Below are positions 5,236 to 6,222 of a stretch of 6,222 nucleotides of DNA, one piece after another. The notes beneath the pieces were generated by a model that made no database searches, was not told the DNA's origin, and saw only the letters and a program-made list of their open reading frames with translations. Source of the stretch: Chlamydiia bacterium (GTDB lineage: Bacteria > Chlamydiota > Chlamydiia > Chlamydiales > FEN-1388); contig JAQGPK010000067.1 of the NCBI GenBank assembly GCA_028293095.1, positions 1 to 6,222 on the forward strand, given 5' to 3'. Position 1 is the first letter of the stretch; every line of letters begins with the position of its first letter. The position numbers and the translations under genes were made by a program.

Positions 5236-6222
5236 TTACTTGATGGTTTTATTGAACAAAGCTTGTATTTTTTCTTTTGTAAGAACCATAGGAGTCTCCA
5301 TTGGTTCAGTCATAATAACCGCGTTTTTTCGAATTTTTTTAAAACCAAGTTTCTTATAAAATGGTTTTGCAATCGCAACTACCTCTGCATAAATTCCATC
5401 TTTATTTATTTTTAAGCACTCTAAAGCAAGGTGATGTATTAAAGTGGTCGCTGCCTTTTCCACCCTCTCATATTCATAGCCATTTATAGAGGAGCGAATG
5501 TTATGGGGATGAGTCACAATGTGAGCGAGCTTTAAGTAGTCTCTCACATACTCCGGATTACTAAAAAGAGGTCCCTCTTTCTTAGTCAAAGCGATGGCTT
5601 GGATTCTTTGCTCATCATCTTTAACTACGAGCAGCCGATCGAAAATTTCACTGCATTGTAATGGCTGCTCTAGACACTCAGCAATAAGTCTAGAGATCAA
5701 GCTTCCCTTCTCAAAGTGTGCTGCTTTGCCTGGATCGTTTACTAACGCCTCTTTATGTTTTTCTGCGGCTTCTTTTTGCCAACCACGCGCTAGCTTGGCA
5801 AAAAAAGGGTATTGATCGTGTTGCAGCTCCTCAATTTTTAAAGGACGAATGAAAAGGGGATCTTTAAAAGAAAAAGAAGCGCTCTTTACAGTAAGTCCAA
5901 TAAGTGCACAAGGTGACAACAAAATCAACCAAGCGATTTGCTTGATAAGATCTACTACTGAACAGTAAAACCCATGTCTTAGTACATCATCAATACTCTT
6001 TCCATTCTCACTTGCACTATCTTTAATAAGTTTTATTTTATAAGAAAAAGGAGTTGTATTGACCCATTGCGTTGCAAATTTTTTACCAGTAAAGCAAACT
6101 AAATTTGAAACACCATCCACATTTCTTATCTGCAATTGACTCACTTGATCTGCCGTCAAGTTCACTTCAGGGCACTCTCTCGTTGGCAATAAAGCCTTTA
6201 ACTGAACCGTATAGGCTCTTTC
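5236..6222 (-). CDS. GNAT-like acetyltransferase domain protein with one hydrophobic segment, N-terminus beyond the right edge
   Basis: The minus-strand frame is open from the right edge to a TAA at 5238-5236, giving 328 visible residues. A TTG at 6189 could be mistaken for the start, but the frame continues upstream for 11 more codons, has no ribosome site there and has no Met until near its end, so the real start lies outside. Visible residues about 89-112 (VVDLIKQIAWLILLSPCALI and following) form one hydrophobic segment. Residues about 194-300 resemble a GNAT fold: strands around RLLVV and IQAIALTKKEG, then YLKLAHIVTHPHN, then a helix KAATTLIHHLALE, and the typical end AKPFYKKLGF. The acetyl-CoA loop, normally Arg/Gln-x-x-Gly-x-Gly/Ala, reads R-V-E-K-A-A (253-258), so the central Gly is Lys. 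The fold seems present but binding or activity is doubtful. The N-terminal 190 residues are unrecognised. Substrate and role are unknown. Confidence 0.8.
   Translation of the reverse strand, partial: ERAYTVQLKALLPTRECPEVNLTADQVSQLQIRNVDGVSNLVCFTGKKFATQWVNTTPFSYKIKLIKDSASENGKSIDDVLRHGFYCSVVDLIKQIAWLILLSPCALIGLTVKSASFSFKDPLFIRPLKIEELQHDQYPFFAKLARGWQKEAAEKHKEALVNDPGKAAHFEKGSLISRLIAECLEQPLQCSEIFDRLLVVKDDEQRIQAIALTKKEGPLFSNPEYVRDYLKLAHIVTHPHNIRSSINGYEYERVEKAATTLIHHLALECLKINKDGIYAEVVAIAKPFYKKLGFKKIRKNAVIMTEPMETPMVLTKEKIQALFNKTIK

Noticed and set aside
5594..5815. Plus-strand frame of 73 codons in the GNAT-like gene
   Set aside because: Shadow of the longer minus-strand gene; its Ser- and Cys-rich translation has no family pattern.
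1..6222. CRISPR array, toxin-antitoxin pair or phage-defence operon
   Set aside because: No spaced direct repeats, no paired small genes with known motifs and no nuclease, helicase or reverse-transcriptase signatures were found in any frame I read.

Overview
The window is a bacterial, AT-rich, gene-dense segment. The best guess at its source is a chlamydia-related, obligate intracellular bacterium (Parachlamydiales-type). This rests mainly on a remembered gene order: in Chlamydia trachomatis folD (CT078) sits beside an apbE-family lipoprotein gene (CT077), with an uncharacterised gene (CT079) on the other side of folD. The same arrangement appears here. The lineage-restricted proteins on both flanks fit this picture but do not prove it, and no sequence search was possible.

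Layout. (1) Positions 1-637, minus strand: the N-terminal 212 residues of an unrecognised, charged, soluble protein that runs off the left edge. (2) Positions 638-896: a very AT-rich divergent intergenic region with a candidate promoter for each side. (3) Positions 897-4694, plus strand: a tight four-gene operon, ugd (UDP-glucose 6-dehydrogenase), an MreD-like five-span membrane protein, folD and an ApbE-type flavin transferase lipoprotein. Each junction overlaps by 8 to 11 bases, and the three internal starts have no convincing Shine-Dalgarno sequence, so translational coupling is likely. (4) Positions 4695-4972: a gap between genes holding a small palindrome and, on the minus strand, an 83-codon open frame that reads like the C-terminal end of a decayed gene. 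(5) Positions 4973-5194, plus strand: a 73-residue hydrophilic orphan protein with a very strong ribosome binding site. (6) Positions 5236-6222, minus strand, convergent: a protein with one hydrophobic segment and a C-terminal GNAT-like acetyltransferase fold whose acetyl-CoA loop is degenerate. Its N-terminus lies beyond the right edge.

How the genes relate. The operon does not form a single pathway. Ugd makes UDP-glucuronate for surface or other glycans, the MreD-like protein would act in cell-wall elongation or division, FolD supplies one-carbon folates, and ApbE attaches FMN to exported or membrane flavoproteins (in chlamydiae the natural candidates are Na+-NQR subunits). Co-expression as housekeeping and envelope functions is the simplest reading.

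I see no CRISPR array, tRNA, rRNA, complete insertion sequence or recognisable defence system. The most novel material is the orphan proteins at both edges, the small protein at 4973 and the relic frame with its palindrome at 4717-4998.
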